This document shows, one piece after another, positions 44,970-54,691 of a stretch of DNA of 64,000 nucleotides; the stretch's first letter is position 1; each line of letters begins with the position of its first letter. Origin of the DNA: an uncultured Roseicyclus sp. (GTDB lineage: Bacteria > Pseudomonadota > Alphaproteobacteria > Rhodobacterales > Rhodobacteraceae). Where the stretch lies: positions 558,001 through 622,000 of the forward strand of contig CANLLF010000004.1 in the NCBI GenBank assembly GCA_947491935.1. The letters are read 5' to 3'. The position numbers were made by a program, and so were the translations under genes. Below the pieces are notes generated by a model. That model was not told the origin of the DNA, did not search any database, and worked only from the letters and a program-made list of their open reading frames with translations.

Positions 44970-46011
44970 CTTCGGGCCCTTCGCTCAACACGGCCAAGAT
45001 GCGGGCGTCGGGCGGCAAGTCCAATCCTCCCGCCATCGCGGCGCACAGACCGGCAGTGCCGGACGGCGTTGATGCGATCCCCATGGCGGCAAGCCTCGCC
45101 GTGCCCTCCTCGGCCTCCGCTTCGGTGATCGTGGCGAAGATATCCGCATCCCGCGACAAGGACGCCAACGCCACCATGGAGGGAGTTTTGCAATCGAGCC
45201 GCCCCATGTTTGATACCGGCCCCCCCGTCGTCAGCAAGGCACCCGCACGGATGCTTTCGATCAGGGCGGGTGCCACCTCCGGTTCGACCACCATGATGAT
45301 GGGGTCATCGCCCCAAACATACCTTGCATGGGCGGCCAAGGCCGCAGCCATACCGCCGACACCGGCTTGCAACAGGATATGGGTTGGCGGTGCAGGGACC
45401 TGCTTCACCGCCTCCTGGGCCATCTGAAGGTAGCCCTCCATCACGTTCATCGCCGGGTCGATGTAGCCCTCCCACGTGCTGTCGGACAAAAGGGTCCACC
45501 CATGATCGCGCGCCGCGGCCTCGGCGGCCTCCATGCTCTCTTCGTAAGTGGCACCGGCACGCACGACGTCAGCGCCCTTGGCGCGCAGCTTGGCGGCGAA
45601 GGCCTCCGGCACCGTATCCGACAGATAGATCACGGCGCGCGCGCCGAAAACGCGCGCACCCGCCGCAACAGACAGGCCGTGGTTGCCGGCGCTGGCCGCA
45701 ACATAGGTTCTGCCATTCAGTGCCGATGTTATAGCGGCCGGATCATCGACGGCGGCGGCTGCATCTTTGGCCACCGCGAAGGCTGCGCCCAGGGCCTTGA
45801 AGCTGCCCAACCCCATACGGGCGCGTTCATCTTTGATGTGGATCGAGCTGACATTGCATTCCCGGGCCAGCTCCACGGCATCGATCAGCGGGGTGACATC
45901 ATGCTTGGGGCAATCCGCGAGAAGTGCTGTGACGGCGTCGGACGTCGCGCGCGTGCGGGGCGCGTCGGAGAGCAAGCCCTTGCCCCGATGGGGATTGAGA
46001 AGAATATCCAT
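44962..46011 (-). CDS. PLP-dependent lyase (diaminopropionate ammonia-lyase-like)
   Basis: A 349-residue fold-type II PLP enzyme. The PLP lysine is in ERARMGLGSFKALGAAF, followed by ASAGNHGLSVAAGA, the phosphate-side loop GVGGMAAALAAH and STPSGTAGLCA. These match diaminopropionate ammonia-lyase, which releases pyruvate and ammonia; threonine dehydratase-type EutB is a relative. ATG at 46011 fits the family N-terminus (LNPHRGKG) but has a poor ribosome site; ATG at 46068 is the alternative. It is the first gene of the leftward three-gene operon. Confidence 0.82.
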   Translation of the reverse strand: MDILLNPHRGKGLLSDAPRTRATSDAVTALLADCPKHDVTPLIDAVELARECNVSSIHIKDERARMGLGSFKALGAAFAVAKDAAAAVDDPAAITSALNGRTYVAASAGNHGLSVAAGARVFGARAVIYLSDTVPEAFAAKLRAKGADVVRAGATYEESMEAAEAAARDHGWTLLSDSTWEGYIDPAMNVMEGYLQMAQEAVKQVPAPPTHILLQAGVGGMAAALAAHARYVWGDDPIIMVVEPEVAPALIESIRAGALLTTGGPVSNMGRLDCKTPSMVALASLSRDADIFATITEAEAEEGTARLAAMGIASTPSGTAGLCAAMAGGLDLPPDARILAVLSEGPEDG

Positions 46012-46236
46012 TGAGGGGCGCCCCGCGTTGCTTTTGACATGCGAACAAGACGATGGATGGCACGCCATCGCAATCCCGTTTGCGACACCAGCTGTTCGGG
46101 CGCCCCATGGCGATCCGGGGCCAGGTTATCGGCAGGTCTGCCGGTTTCGTATGTGATCTGCCCGCTGTTCGGCGCATAGTCCGACCACGGGCCATCTGAA
46201 TAATGGCCCAAACGGAATGGGATAAGGCCGCGATGA
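46012..46236. promoter_or_regulatory. Divergent promoter region with a 6-2-6 palindrome
   Basis: A 225-nt gap between the PLP lyase and pxpB, read in opposite directions. It holds GATGGC-AC-GCCATC (46056–46069), a perfect inverted repeat, close to the lyase start. No promoter could be assigned with confidence. The nearest regulator gene is marR at 48819. Confidence 0.4.
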
Positions 46237-46974
46237 ATGTCGGATGATCGATTTCCTCTGCTCCGATCCCTCGGCGTGGACGGATACCTTGTCACCTTCG
46301 ATGCGGAGCTGAGTGAACCGGCCAACCGGGCGGCGCTCGCCTTGCGCAGCGCGATTGAGCGCGCTGGGTGGGATGGGGTTGAGGAAAGCACGACCTCGCT
46401 CATCTCAACCTACCTCCGGTTCGACGCGCTGTCGGTCGATCACGCCATGATCCGCGGTCAGCTTCAGGCCTTGCTGGAGAGCCAGGATTGGTTCGCCGCC
46501 GACCTGCCCGAGGGTCGCCGATTGTGGCGCATTCCAACCGTGTTCGGCGGCGATCGTTGTCCGCAACTGGATGCGGCGGCGGAGTTGGCGGGGTTGTCGC
46601 CCGAGGCCGCAATCGCCCAGATCGCCGCGACGAAGGTGCGGGTCCAGACCATCGGGTTCGCGCCGGGGATGCCGTATCTTGGGGAATTGCCGGCGGCCTG
46701 GAACATCCCGCGCCAGACGGAGCTGACCAAATCCGTGCCGGTCGGTGCGCTTGCCGTGGCGATCCGGCAATTGGTTTTGTTCCCTGTGACCTCAACAACC
46801 GGCTGGCGGCATATCGGGCAAACGGCGTTTCGCCCGTTCCAGCCCGAAGCGGAGCGTCCCTTTGTTCTGAACCCTGGCGACGAAGTGCTTTTCGAGCCGG
46901 TGGACCGGGCCACCTTTGAAGCGATGCGGACCTCCGCCCCCAATGGCGGCGCAACCTTTGAGGTGCTGCCGTGA
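46237..46974 (+). CDS. pxpB: 5-oxoprolinase subunit B
   Basis: A 245-residue KipI/PxpB-family protein. IGFAPGMPYLGELP, the PRQTELTKSVPVGALAVA stretch, TGWRHIGQT and FVLNPGDEVLFEPV are the family's conserved blocks. With PxpA and PxpC it forms the ATP-dependent 5-oxoprolinase, which opens pyroglutamate to glutamate in the cytoplasm. It is the first gene of pxpBCA and its stop overlaps the pxpC start (GTGA). Confidence 0.9.
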   Translation: MSDDRFPLLRSLGVDGYLVTFDAELSEPANRAALALRSAIERAGWDGVEESTTSLISTYLRFDALSVDHAMIRGQLQALLESQDWFAADLPEGRRLWRIPTVFGGDRCPQLDAAAELAGLSPEAAIAQIAATKVRVQTIGFAPGMPYLGELPAAWNIPRQTELTKSVPVGALAVAIRQLVLFPVTSTTGWRHIGQTAFRPFQPEAERPFVLNPGDEVLFEPVDRATFEAMRTSAPNGGATFEVLP

Positions 46975-47993
46975 GCCCGCGTTTTCTCGTCCATCAGGCC
47001 GGTCCCGGAGTGACGGTGCAGGATCTCGGCCGCCCGGGATACATGGCGCTTGGCTTGTCGCGCGGCGGTGCGGCCGACCGTTTGGCCCTTGCCGAAGGCG
47101 CGGCCCTTCTGGGACAGGCACCTGGCCTCGCCGCACTTGAGATGGCGGGAATGGGTGGCCGGTTCGAGGTGACGCAGGACACCCGGATCGCCCTGACCGG
47201 GGCCGAGATGCGGGCGTCGATCGATGGCGCGGCGGTTGCCTGGAATGCATCCCATCTGCTGCCCGCGGGGGCTCAGCTGGTCATCGGCCCGGCGATACAG
47301 GGTGTCTACGGCTACCTCAGCGTGTCCGGGGGTATCGCCACCGATCCGCAATTGGGCGCACGCGCCGCCCATCTTGTGGCGTCTTTGGGGGACGTCTTGC
47401 AGCCGGGGCAGGAACTTCCGCTTGGCATCGATGCTTCGAGGGCCGAGGCGGGCTTGATCCTGCCGCGCGATGACAGGTTCAGCGGCGGCGCGGTGCGCTT
47501 CGTTCCCGGACCGCAGACCAACCTATTCGCGCAGGCCGATCAGGAGCGGTTTCAGTCAATCCCCTTCACCCGGGATACCCGCGGCAACCGCATGGGCGTG
47601 CGCCTGATCCCGGAATCCGGCGGGTTCGAAAGCGAGGCGGGCCTGTCGGTTCTGTCGGAAATCGTCGTGCCCGGCGATATCCAGATTACAGGCGACGGCA
47701 CCCCCTTCGTGTTGTTGGCCGAATGTCAGACGACGGGCGGATATCCCCGGATCGGATCCGTCCTGCCCAGTGACCTGCCCCGCATCGTGCAGGCCGCACC
47801 CGGCACTGTCTTGCGATTTCAGATGGTGGGCCTGGAGGAAGGGGTCGCCATCGAACGCCGCGCGGCCGAGGCGCGCAGAACGCTCGCCTCTCGCCGCACC
47901 CCCCTTGTCCGCAACCCCCACGACATGCGCGATCTTCTCGCCTATCAATTGATCAGCGGCGTCGTTTCCGGCGACCCACAGGAGGAGCCCTGA
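46971..47993 (+). CDS. pxpC: 5-oxoprolinase subunit C
   Basis: A 340-residue KipA/biotin-dependent-carboxyltransferase-like protein. AGPGVTVQDLGRPGYMALGLSRGGAAD near the N-terminus, YLSVSGGI, FRFTRD-type VPGPQTN and TTGGYPRIGSVLPSDLPRI are characteristic. It uses a GTG start overlapping the pxpB stop. It works with PxpA and PxpB in pyroglutamate hydrolysis. Confidence 0.9.
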   Translation: MSPRFLVHQAGPGVTVQDLGRPGYMALGLSRGGAADRLALAEGAALLGQAPGLAALEMAGMGGRFEVTQDTRIALTGAEMRASIDGAAVAWNASHLLPAGAQLVIGPAIQGVYGYLSVSGGIATDPQLGARAAHLVASLGDVLQPGQELPLGIDASRAEAGLILPRDDRFSGGAVRFVPGPQTNLFAQADQERFQSIPFTRDTRGNRMGVRLIPESGGFESEAGLSVLSEIVVPGDIQITGDGTPFVLLAECQTTGGYPRIGSVLPSDLPRIVQAAPGTVLRFQMVGLEEGVAIERRAAEARRTLASRRTPLVRNPHDMRDLLAYQLISGVVSGDPQEEP

Positions 47994-47995
47994 AC

Positions 47996-48772
47996 ATGCA
48001 GAAGAGTGTCGATCTGAACGCGGATATGGGCGAAGGGTTCGGCCCATGGCCAATGGGCGCCGACGAAGCTCTGCTTCAGGTGATCAGCTCGGCCAATATC
48101 GCGTGCGGGTTCCATGCGGGCGACGCGGACGTGATGGCGAATGTCATGGCGCAGGCGGTCGAGGCCAAGGTCGGCATCGGCGCGCATCCGGGCTTCCCCG
48201 ATTTGCAGGGCTTTGGGCGCCGGCGCATGTCTCTGCCCGCCGAAAGCGCCGGAAATCTCGTGCGGTATCAGCTGGGTGCGGCACAGGGCATGGCCCGCGC
48301 GGCGGGCGGCACTGTCCGGCACCTGAAGTTGCACGGGGCGCTGGCCAACATGGCGGCGGAGGACAAGGCGCTGGCCACGGCCTGTTATCGGGCCGCCCTT
48401 TCCGTCGATCCCGACATCATCATCATGGTTCTGGCCGGAACCGCACAGCAGGACGCGGCGCAGGAGCTGAACGCGCGTCTGGCTTGCGAGATCTTCGCGG
48501 ATCGGGCCTACAACGATGATTGTACACTGGTTGATCGGTCCTTACCCGGCGCGGTCATCCATGATGCCGATCGGGCCGCGCCGCGCATTCTGGAGATGTT
48601 GAAGGCGGGCGCGATCATTTCCGAAAGTGGCCGCCACATCCCGTCGCGCATCGATACGATCTGCCTGCACGGTGACACGCCGGAGGCCGTGGAGATCGCG
48701 CGCGCCCTGCGACGTGATCTGACCGCTGCGGGGCTTGCCATCGCGCCGTTTTCTGGCGAGCGGGCGGGCTGA
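47996..48772 (+). CDS. pxpA: 5-oxoprolinase subunit A (LamB/YcsF family)
   Basis: A 258-residue LamB/YcsF-family protein. DLNADMGEGFGPW, SSANIACGFHAGD, GIGAHPGFPDLQGFGRR and HLKLHGAL are all conserved family motifs. GGAGGAG precedes the ATG. It completes the three-subunit 5-oxoprolinase. It is followed by the MarR gene after 46 nt. Confidence 0.93.
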   Translation: MQKSVDLNADMGEGFGPWPMGADEALLQVISSANIACGFHAGDADVMANVMAQAVEAKVGIGAHPGFPDLQGFGRRRMSLPAESAGNLVRYQLGAAQGMARAAGGTVRHLKLHGALANMAAEDKALATACYRAALSVDPDIIIMVLAGTAQQDAAQELNARLACEIFADRAYNDDCTLVDRSLPGAVIHDADRAAPRILEMLKAGAIISESGRHIPSRIDTICLHGDTPEAVEIARALRRDLTAAGLAIAPFSGERAG

Positions 48773-48778
48773 CACGAA

Positions 48779-48798
48779 TTGGTTGTTTTTGTAACCAA
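48779..48798. promoter_or_regulatory. Inverted repeat before marR, candidate MarR operator
   Basis: TTGGTT (48779–48784) and AACCAA (48793–48798) are separated by 8 nt. The repeat lies 20 nt before the MarR start and 6 nt after pxpA. MarR proteins usually bind such short inverted repeats and repress their own gene. Confidence 0.5.
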
Positions 48799-48818
48799 CC
48801 GTTGATAGGCCTGCGCCC

Positions 48819-49259
48819 ATGACGCGCGACACTTCCTTTCATCTGCCCCATTTCCTGCCCTATCTGCTCAATCAGGCGGCCGAGGCGGCCAGCCAGGATT
48901 TTCAGACCTATTATCGGGAGCGGTACGGGATGCTCCGAACCGAATGGCGCGTGCTGTTCCATCTTGGCTGCTACGGCGATCTGTCGGCCAGGGAGATCTG
49001 CCAGAAGGCCTCGATCCACAAAACCAAGGTAAGCCGGGCTGTCGCGGCCCTTGAGAAGAAACGGTATCTCAACCGGCTGGAAATGCCCCATGACCGACGT
49101 GTTGAGACACTGGGCCTGACGCCGCAGGGCGCGCGGGTCTTCCGTGATCTGAGCGCAACAGCGGAACGGTTCGAGCGGGACCTGATCGGCGGGCTTGACC
49201 GGTCCGAGGTTGAGAGTCTGCGGCGAAGCCTCCTCAAGCTTGCGGATCTTCCGGCCTAG
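48819..49259 (+). CDS. MarR-family transcriptional regulator
   Basis: A 146-residue winged-helix regulator. The DNA-binding part reads TEWRVLFHLGCYGDLSAREICQKASIHKTKVSRAVAALEKKRYL, with the wing MPHDRRVETLGLTPQGARVF. The C-terminal dimerisation helix follows. It probably controls pxpBCA, its own gene, and perhaps the divergent lyase operon, in response to a metabolite. Confidence 0.88.
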   Translation: MTRDTSFHLPHFLPYLLNQAAEAASQDFQTYYRERYGMLRTEWRVLFHLGCYGDLSAREICQKASIHKTKVSRAVAALEKKRYLNRLEMPHDRRVETLGLTPQGARVFRDLSATAERFERDLIGGLDRSEVESLRRSLLKLADLPA

Positions 49260-49703
49260 CGCCCGTTCGATTCGTGGAAAAGCTGGCTTTGCGGCGCCTT
49301 CAGCGGATGGTTGCGACGGATTTACAGGTAAATCGCGGGCTTTTCGGCGTGCTGAACATGTCGGGCCTGATGCCGAACGGCTCCTGTCCCATATCTGCTC
49401 CAAACGCGTGTGTTGGTTGGGATTGATCTAGGTCTGGGCCCTCCGCGCGCACCTGCCTGCCGCATGAACAAGGGGCTGACACCAGCCCTGGAGGCCCCGG
49501 CCCATTCCCGGCGCGCAACGGCTCGTTTCCGAATTGCTATAGGGTTGGGGCCGCATCCCAGGCAGGCCGAATGCGGCGATCCCGGTGCCTCCTCTCCGAT
49601 TCCCGTTGATCTGTCCGACATGCCCGCGAGGCCGTGTGCGATAACCTGTGGACGGGGCTGGCACTTGTTTTTATCGTTTCAGAAAAATCCATGGGAGGAT
49701 CTG
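49260..49703. other. 444-nt non-coding region before the second CUT1 operon
   Basis: No convincing gene is seen; the frame open from 49410 is only a 5' extension of the binding-protein frame. It contains one perfect inverted repeat, GATTTAC-AG-GTAAATC (49319–49334), with lower GC than its surroundings. No clear terminator follows marR. The ribosome site GGGAGG of the next gene is near 49693. Confidence 0.5.
49319..49334. promoter_or_regulatory. Perfect 7-2-7 palindrome of unknown binder
   Basis: GATTTACAGGTAAATC is a perfect inverted repeat 60 nt after the marR stop and 370 nt before the CUT1 binding-protein gene. Its shape suits a dimeric regulator, but no candidate protein can be named. 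Confidence 0.4.
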
Positions 49704-50972
49704 ATGACAAAACTGCAAACCCTGCGGCTGACCTGTGCCGCGACCGCTCTGATGGCCGCTGGTGCGGCCTCGGCGGATGAAGTGAATTTCCTGTGCTACC
49801 AGAACGGCAATGAATGCGATGTTCTGGGCGCGCTGGCCGAGGATTTTGCGGCCGCATCCGGCCACACGATCGCCATGGAGGTCGTGGGATATGAAATCGT
49901 CCGCGATCAGCTGGAAAACCAGCTTCAGACCGATGCGGCCCCCGACGTGGCCCGTGTGACGAACCTCGGCGGTCTGAACCAGTATTACCTCGACCTGACG
50001 CCTTATGTGGATGCCGACTACATGGAGAGCGCCTATGGCGCAGTCCTGGGCTGGTATCGCGCGCCGGGCGGCGAGGATATGGGCATCTACGGCTGGCCGA
50101 CCGAGCTGACCGTGACCGGCCCCTACATCAACGTCACGATGTTCGATGATGCAGGCGTGGACATCCCCGGTGATGGCGCCACGTGGGACGACTGGGCCAC
50201 GGCACTGGGCGAGGTACAGGAAACGCTGGGCCTCGACGCGGCGTTTGCAATGGACCGCACTGCGCATCGGTGGGCGGGCCCCGCCTTCTCCTACGGCGCG
50301 GCGTTCTTCGATGATGCGGGTGAGCCAATCCTCGTCGACGATGGCTTCCGCACCTATGCCGAGACCTTTGTGGGCTGGCACGAAAGCGGCCTGATGCCCG
50401 CCGATGGCTGGCCCGCCGGCACCGGCACCGCCTATCGCAACGCGGCTCCGCTGTTCCTGTCGGGTTCCGTGGCCATGCACATGTCCGGCTCGTGGATGAT
50501 CGGCAACTATGCCGAGAACATCACCGATTTCGAATGGCGTGCGGTTCCTGCGCCCTGTGGGCCGGGCGGCTGCGGCGCCATGCCAGGCGGTGCAGGCATC
50601 GTAGCGTTCGAGTCCACCGACGTGCCCGAAGCGGCCGCGGCTTGGATCGCCTTCCTTGCGGAAGAGGAAAATGCCGCGCGTTATGCGGCCGAGACCCGGT
50701 CGATCACGGCCCATGCGGGGCTTCAGGCCTCCGGCGTGGATTACGGCGACGCCTCGCCCGCCGTGGCGCAGGCGCTGTCGACCTTCGCCGCCTCCATCGG
50801 CAATGCGGCCGAATCCACGCCCCAGGCCTTCACCTTCCAGGGCTATCCCCAGAACTTCGTGATCTACGGCGTTGTGCCGGACTACATCACGCAGGTCATC
50901 ACGGGTGAAATGAGCCTCGATGACGCGCTGGCGGCCATCGACGCGGATGTCGCCGCACAGATCGCGGAATAA
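49704..50972 (+). CDS. ABC transporter extracellular solute-binding protein, family 1
   Basis: A 422-residue carbohydrate-type periplasmic binding protein. A Sec signal peptide spans about 1–24 (MTKLQT...GAASADE). The mature part begins VNFLCYQNGNECDVLG and has the family-1 pattern (APDVARVTN, YGWPTELTVTGPYINVTMFDDAG). ATG at 49704 follows GGGAGGATCTG. It begins a rightward CUT1 operon of four transporter genes. The ligand is unknown. Confidence 0.9.
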   Translation: MTKLQTLRLTCAATALMAAGAASADEVNFLCYQNGNECDVLGALAEDFAAASGHTIAMEVVGYEIVRDQLENQLQTDAAPDVARVTNLGGLNQYYLDLTPYVDADYMESAYGAVLGWYRAPGGEDMGIYGWPTELTVTGPYINVTMFDDAGVDIPGDGATWDDWATALGEVQETLGLDAAFAMDRTAHRWAGPAFSYGAAFFDDAGEPILVDDGFRTYAETFVGWHESGLMPADGWPAGTGTAYRNAAPLFLSGSVAMHMSGSWMIGNYAENITDFEWRAVPAPCGPGGCGAMPGGAGIVAFESTDVPEAAAAWIAFLAEEENAARYAAETRSITAHAGLQASGVDYGDASPAVAQALSTFAASIGNAAESTPQAFTFQGYPQNFVIYGVVPDYITQVITGEMSLDDALAAIDADVAAQIAE

Positions 50973-50996
50973 GGACCGGGCGGCGGGGCCGGGCGC

Positions 50997-52058
50997 ATGT
51001 GGACGGCGGTTGAAAACGCCTTCGCAGGGTCGGCCTGGCCGCTAGGGTTCCTTGTCTATCTCATCGTTGGGGCGGTCGTTGCCCGCCCCACCGGCACCTT
51101 CGGCTCTCGCGCCATGGCCGTGCTCGGCTGGCCGCTTGAGCTGGCGCAGAAGATGGGGGGCCACGGGCCGCTGCCCTACCTCTTCCTTCTGCCCAACCTT
51201 CTTGTTTTCGGTATTTTCACCTTCGCGCCGCTGTTCATCAATGTGGGCTTCAGCGTCACTGAGGGCCAAAGCATCAACTTCTCGGACCGCCCCTTCGCGG
51301 GAACGGAGAACTGGCAGCGCCTGCTGGCGGAGACCCAGATCGACACCGGCGCGCCGAACCTTGAAGACGATCAATTCTACCGCGCCGTGATGGACACCTC
51401 CGTCTTCGTGATCTTCCAGGTTCCGATCATGGTGCTGTTTTCACTGATCACCGCGCTGGTCTTGAACCGCGATATCGTGGCTCGGGGCCTCTGGCGGTCG
51501 ATCTTCTTCTACCCCGTCATGCTATCACCAGTCGTTGTCGGTTTCCTCTGGACCCTGATCCTGAAACGGCAGGGCCTGATGTCCCTGACCCTGATGCAAT
51601 GGGGATGGATCGATGAGCCGATCCAATGGCTCGTCGATCCGAACTGGACGATGTTCTGGTCCATCTTCGTCTACACTTGGGCGCATCTGGGCTTTTACAT
51701 GCTGATCCTCCTGGCGGGTCTGCAAGCGATCCCCGGCGACCTCTACGAGGCGGCGGAAATGGACGGCGCGTCGCCCTGGCGGGTGCTCACCAAGATCACC
51801 CTGCCGCTGCTGATGCCCACGCTTCTAGTCGTGACCATCCTGTCGCTGATCAAGGCGTTCCAGGCATTCGAGGAGCTTTACGCGATGCAGGTCGGCTGGA
51901 TCTCCATCGTCGCCTACATCTTCGAGACCGCCGGTTTGCGCGGCAATCCCACACCCAACGGCCTCGGCATAGCGGCCACCGCGTCGCTGATCATCGCGGG
52001 CGTATTGGCGCTGCTCTCCATCGTGCAGATCTTCTTGAGCGGACGGAACGCGCGATGA
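50997..52058 (+). CDS. Carbohydrate ABC transporter permease (MalF type)
   Basis: A 353-residue inner-membrane permease, a little longer than the usual 290–310 because of an extra N-terminal hydrophobic segment (about 12–30) before the typical LPYLFLLPNLLVFGIFTFAP. The EAA loop reads DLYEAAEMDGASPWRVLTKITLPLLMP. Its stop overlaps the next start (ATGA). Confidence 0.9.
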   Translation: MWTAVENAFAGSAWPLGFLVYLIVGAVVARPTGTFGSRAMAVLGWPLELAQKMGGHGPLPYLFLLPNLLVFGIFTFAPLFINVGFSVTEGQSINFSDRPFAGTENWQRLLAETQIDTGAPNLEDDQFYRAVMDTSVFVIFQVPIMVLFSLITALVLNRDIVARGLWRSIFFYPVMLSPVVVGFLWTLILKRQGLMSLTLMQWGWIDEPIQWLVDPNWTMFWSIFVYTWAHLGFYMLILLAGLQAIPGDLYEAAEMDGASPWRVLTKITLPLLMPTLLVVTILSLIKAFQAFEELYAMQVGWISIVAYIFETAGLRGNPTPNGLGIAATASLIIAGVLALLSIVQIFLSGRNAR

Positions 52059-53491
52059 ATGGGGTTTGGGATTTCTTCACCCGGACGCAGGGAAGGGGGC
52101 GGCTGACCCTCACCGACTGGCTCTCCTACGCGTATCTGCTGCTCGGGTTCCTGATTATCCTCGTGCCGGTCCTGTGGCTCGGCCTGAACTCCGTCAAAAC
52201 CCAGTTCCAGATCGAAAGCCAGGATCTGTCGCTCTTGCCCGGCGATTTCGAGAGGGTGGCGCGCGCCACCGTCAACGGCCCCGATGGGAGGGAGATTTTC
52301 GTAATCGCCGACCTGCCGGACTGGGTACTCAACTGGTCCGACCTGTCAGCGCAGGAACAGGCCGATCGCGATGTCGGGGCGTTCCTTGCGGATTACGAGG
52401 GCAACACGCTCTACGCGCTGCGGTCGCATCTGGGGCAGGTCTCCAACGCCGCCCGCGCCGTCATCGCGGCAGAGGGCCTGCCGGTCTGGCTCAACCGCTA
52501 CGGCGCGCTGACTCCGTCCGCGCGCGAGGCGTTCGATCTGGACGCCGTCGTGGCCACCCTGGCGCCGGAACAGGAACGCCTGATCCTCGAATACCTCGGC
52601 GTGGAGCCGTACCAGCCCAACCGCATCGTGACGCAAGCGCTGGTCACCGCGCCCCACCCCGATACCGGGGTGGTGATGGAATGGGCCGTCCCAAACCCCA
52701 ACGCGACGTCCGAATTCCTGCCGGGCCGCGCCGTGGACGGCGCCATCGAAGGGGTTGTGCGCCTGCCGCGCGAGACGGTTGTGACCGAACGCAATATCGC
52801 GCCCGATTGGGGCAATTATATCGAGCCGCTGACCGGCACCGCCTATGGCGTGAACGTCGATTTCGCGACCTGCATTACCAATTCCGTCCTCGTGACCGTG
52901 ATCGCCACACTGATGACGCTGCTGATCAATTCCATGGCTGCCTTCGCGCTCTCGAAATACACGTTCCGGGGGCAGACCTTCTTCCTGGTGATGATCCTCG
53001 CCACCCTCATGGTGCCCGCGACGATCACGCTTGTGGGCGTCTTCAAGGCGATCAACGCCACCGGCCTGTCGGGCTCCATCTGGGGCGTCATCATCCCAGG
53101 CGCGGCAACCCCTGCGGGCGTGTTCCTGCTGCGCCAATACATGCTGACCATCCCCGATGAATTGCTGGAGGCCGCGCGGATGGATTCCGCCTCGGAATGG
53201 AAAGTCTATTGGCGCATCGTCCTGCCCTTGGCCCTGCCTGCCATCGCGGCCCTTGGTATCCTCAGCGTCATCTGGCGCTGGAACGACCTGATCATCCCCA
53301 TGGTCGCCATCGCCACGAACACCGAAGCCTACACGATCCAGCTTTGCCTTCTGGAATTCCGGGGTGAGCATATCAGCCAGGAACATTATCGCCTTGCGAT
53401 GACAGTCGTATCCCTGATCCCCACGACGCTCGTCTTCGTCTTCCTGCAAAAATACATCACCACCGGTATCGCCAATACCGGCATGAAATAA
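52055..53491 (+). CDS. Carbohydrate ABC transporter permease (MalG type) with a large insertion
   Basis: A 478-residue permease; MalG-type proteins are usually about 275–300 residues. After the first membrane segment (about 27–47, LLLGFLIILVPVLWLGL) comes a hydrophilic region of about 210 residues, likely periplasmic. The core permease resumes near 270, with EAA loop ELLEAARMDSASEWKVYWRIVLPLALPA. ATG at 52055 overlaps the stop of the preceding gene. The insert may dock the binding protein, as the enlarged P2 loop of MalF does. Confidence 0.88.
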   Translation: MNGVWDFFTRTQGRGRLTLTDWLSYAYLLLGFLIILVPVLWLGLNSVKTQFQIESQDLSLLPGDFERVARATVNGPDGREIFVIADLPDWVLNWSDLSAQEQADRDVGAFLADYEGNTLYALRSHLGQVSNAARAVIAAEGLPVWLNRYGALTPSAREAFDLDAVVATLAPEQERLILEYLGVEPYQPNRIVTQALVTAPHPDTGVVMEWAVPNPNATSEFLPGRAVDGAIEGVVRLPRETVVTERNIAPDWGNYIEPLTGTAYGVNVDFATCITNSVLVTVIATLMTLLINSMAAFALSKYTFRGQTFFLVMILATLMVPATITLVGVFKAINATGLSGSIWGVIIPGAATPAGVFLLRQYMLTIPDELLEAARMDSASEWKVYWRIVLPLALPAIAALGILSVIWRWNDLIIPMVAIATNTEAYTIQLCLLEFRGEHISQEHYRLAMTVVSLIPTTLVFVFLQKYITTGIANTGMK

Positions 53492-53534
53492 GCGCGCTCA
53501 AGTAGCGAAGCGATAGCGCATAAGGAACACTTCC

Positions 53535-54608
<1,074 letters not shown>

Positions 54609-54622
54609 CCCGCGATCTCCCG

Positions 54623-54672
54623 TTGACTCCGCTTGTGGAACGTTCCAAAACAGATACCAATAGGAACGTTCC
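54623..54672 (+). promoter_or_regulatory. Tandem LacI-type operators before the Gfo/Idh/MocA gene
   Basis: TGGAACGTTCCA (54636–54647) and GGAACGTTCC (54663–54672) are perfect palindromes with a central CG, typical of LacI-family operators, with centres 26 bp apart. A −35-like TTGACT lies at 54623–54628. The nearest LacI gene is at 59539–60579, beyond the enzyme genes that this promoter would drive. Confidence 0.65.
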
Positions 54673-54691
54673 AATTCGGCGGAGACTGCAC

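Noticed and set aside
49410-49703. N-terminal extension of the solute-binding protein from 49410
   Set aside because: A normal signal peptide begins at 49704 with GGGAGGATCTG just before it; the extension has no protein character.
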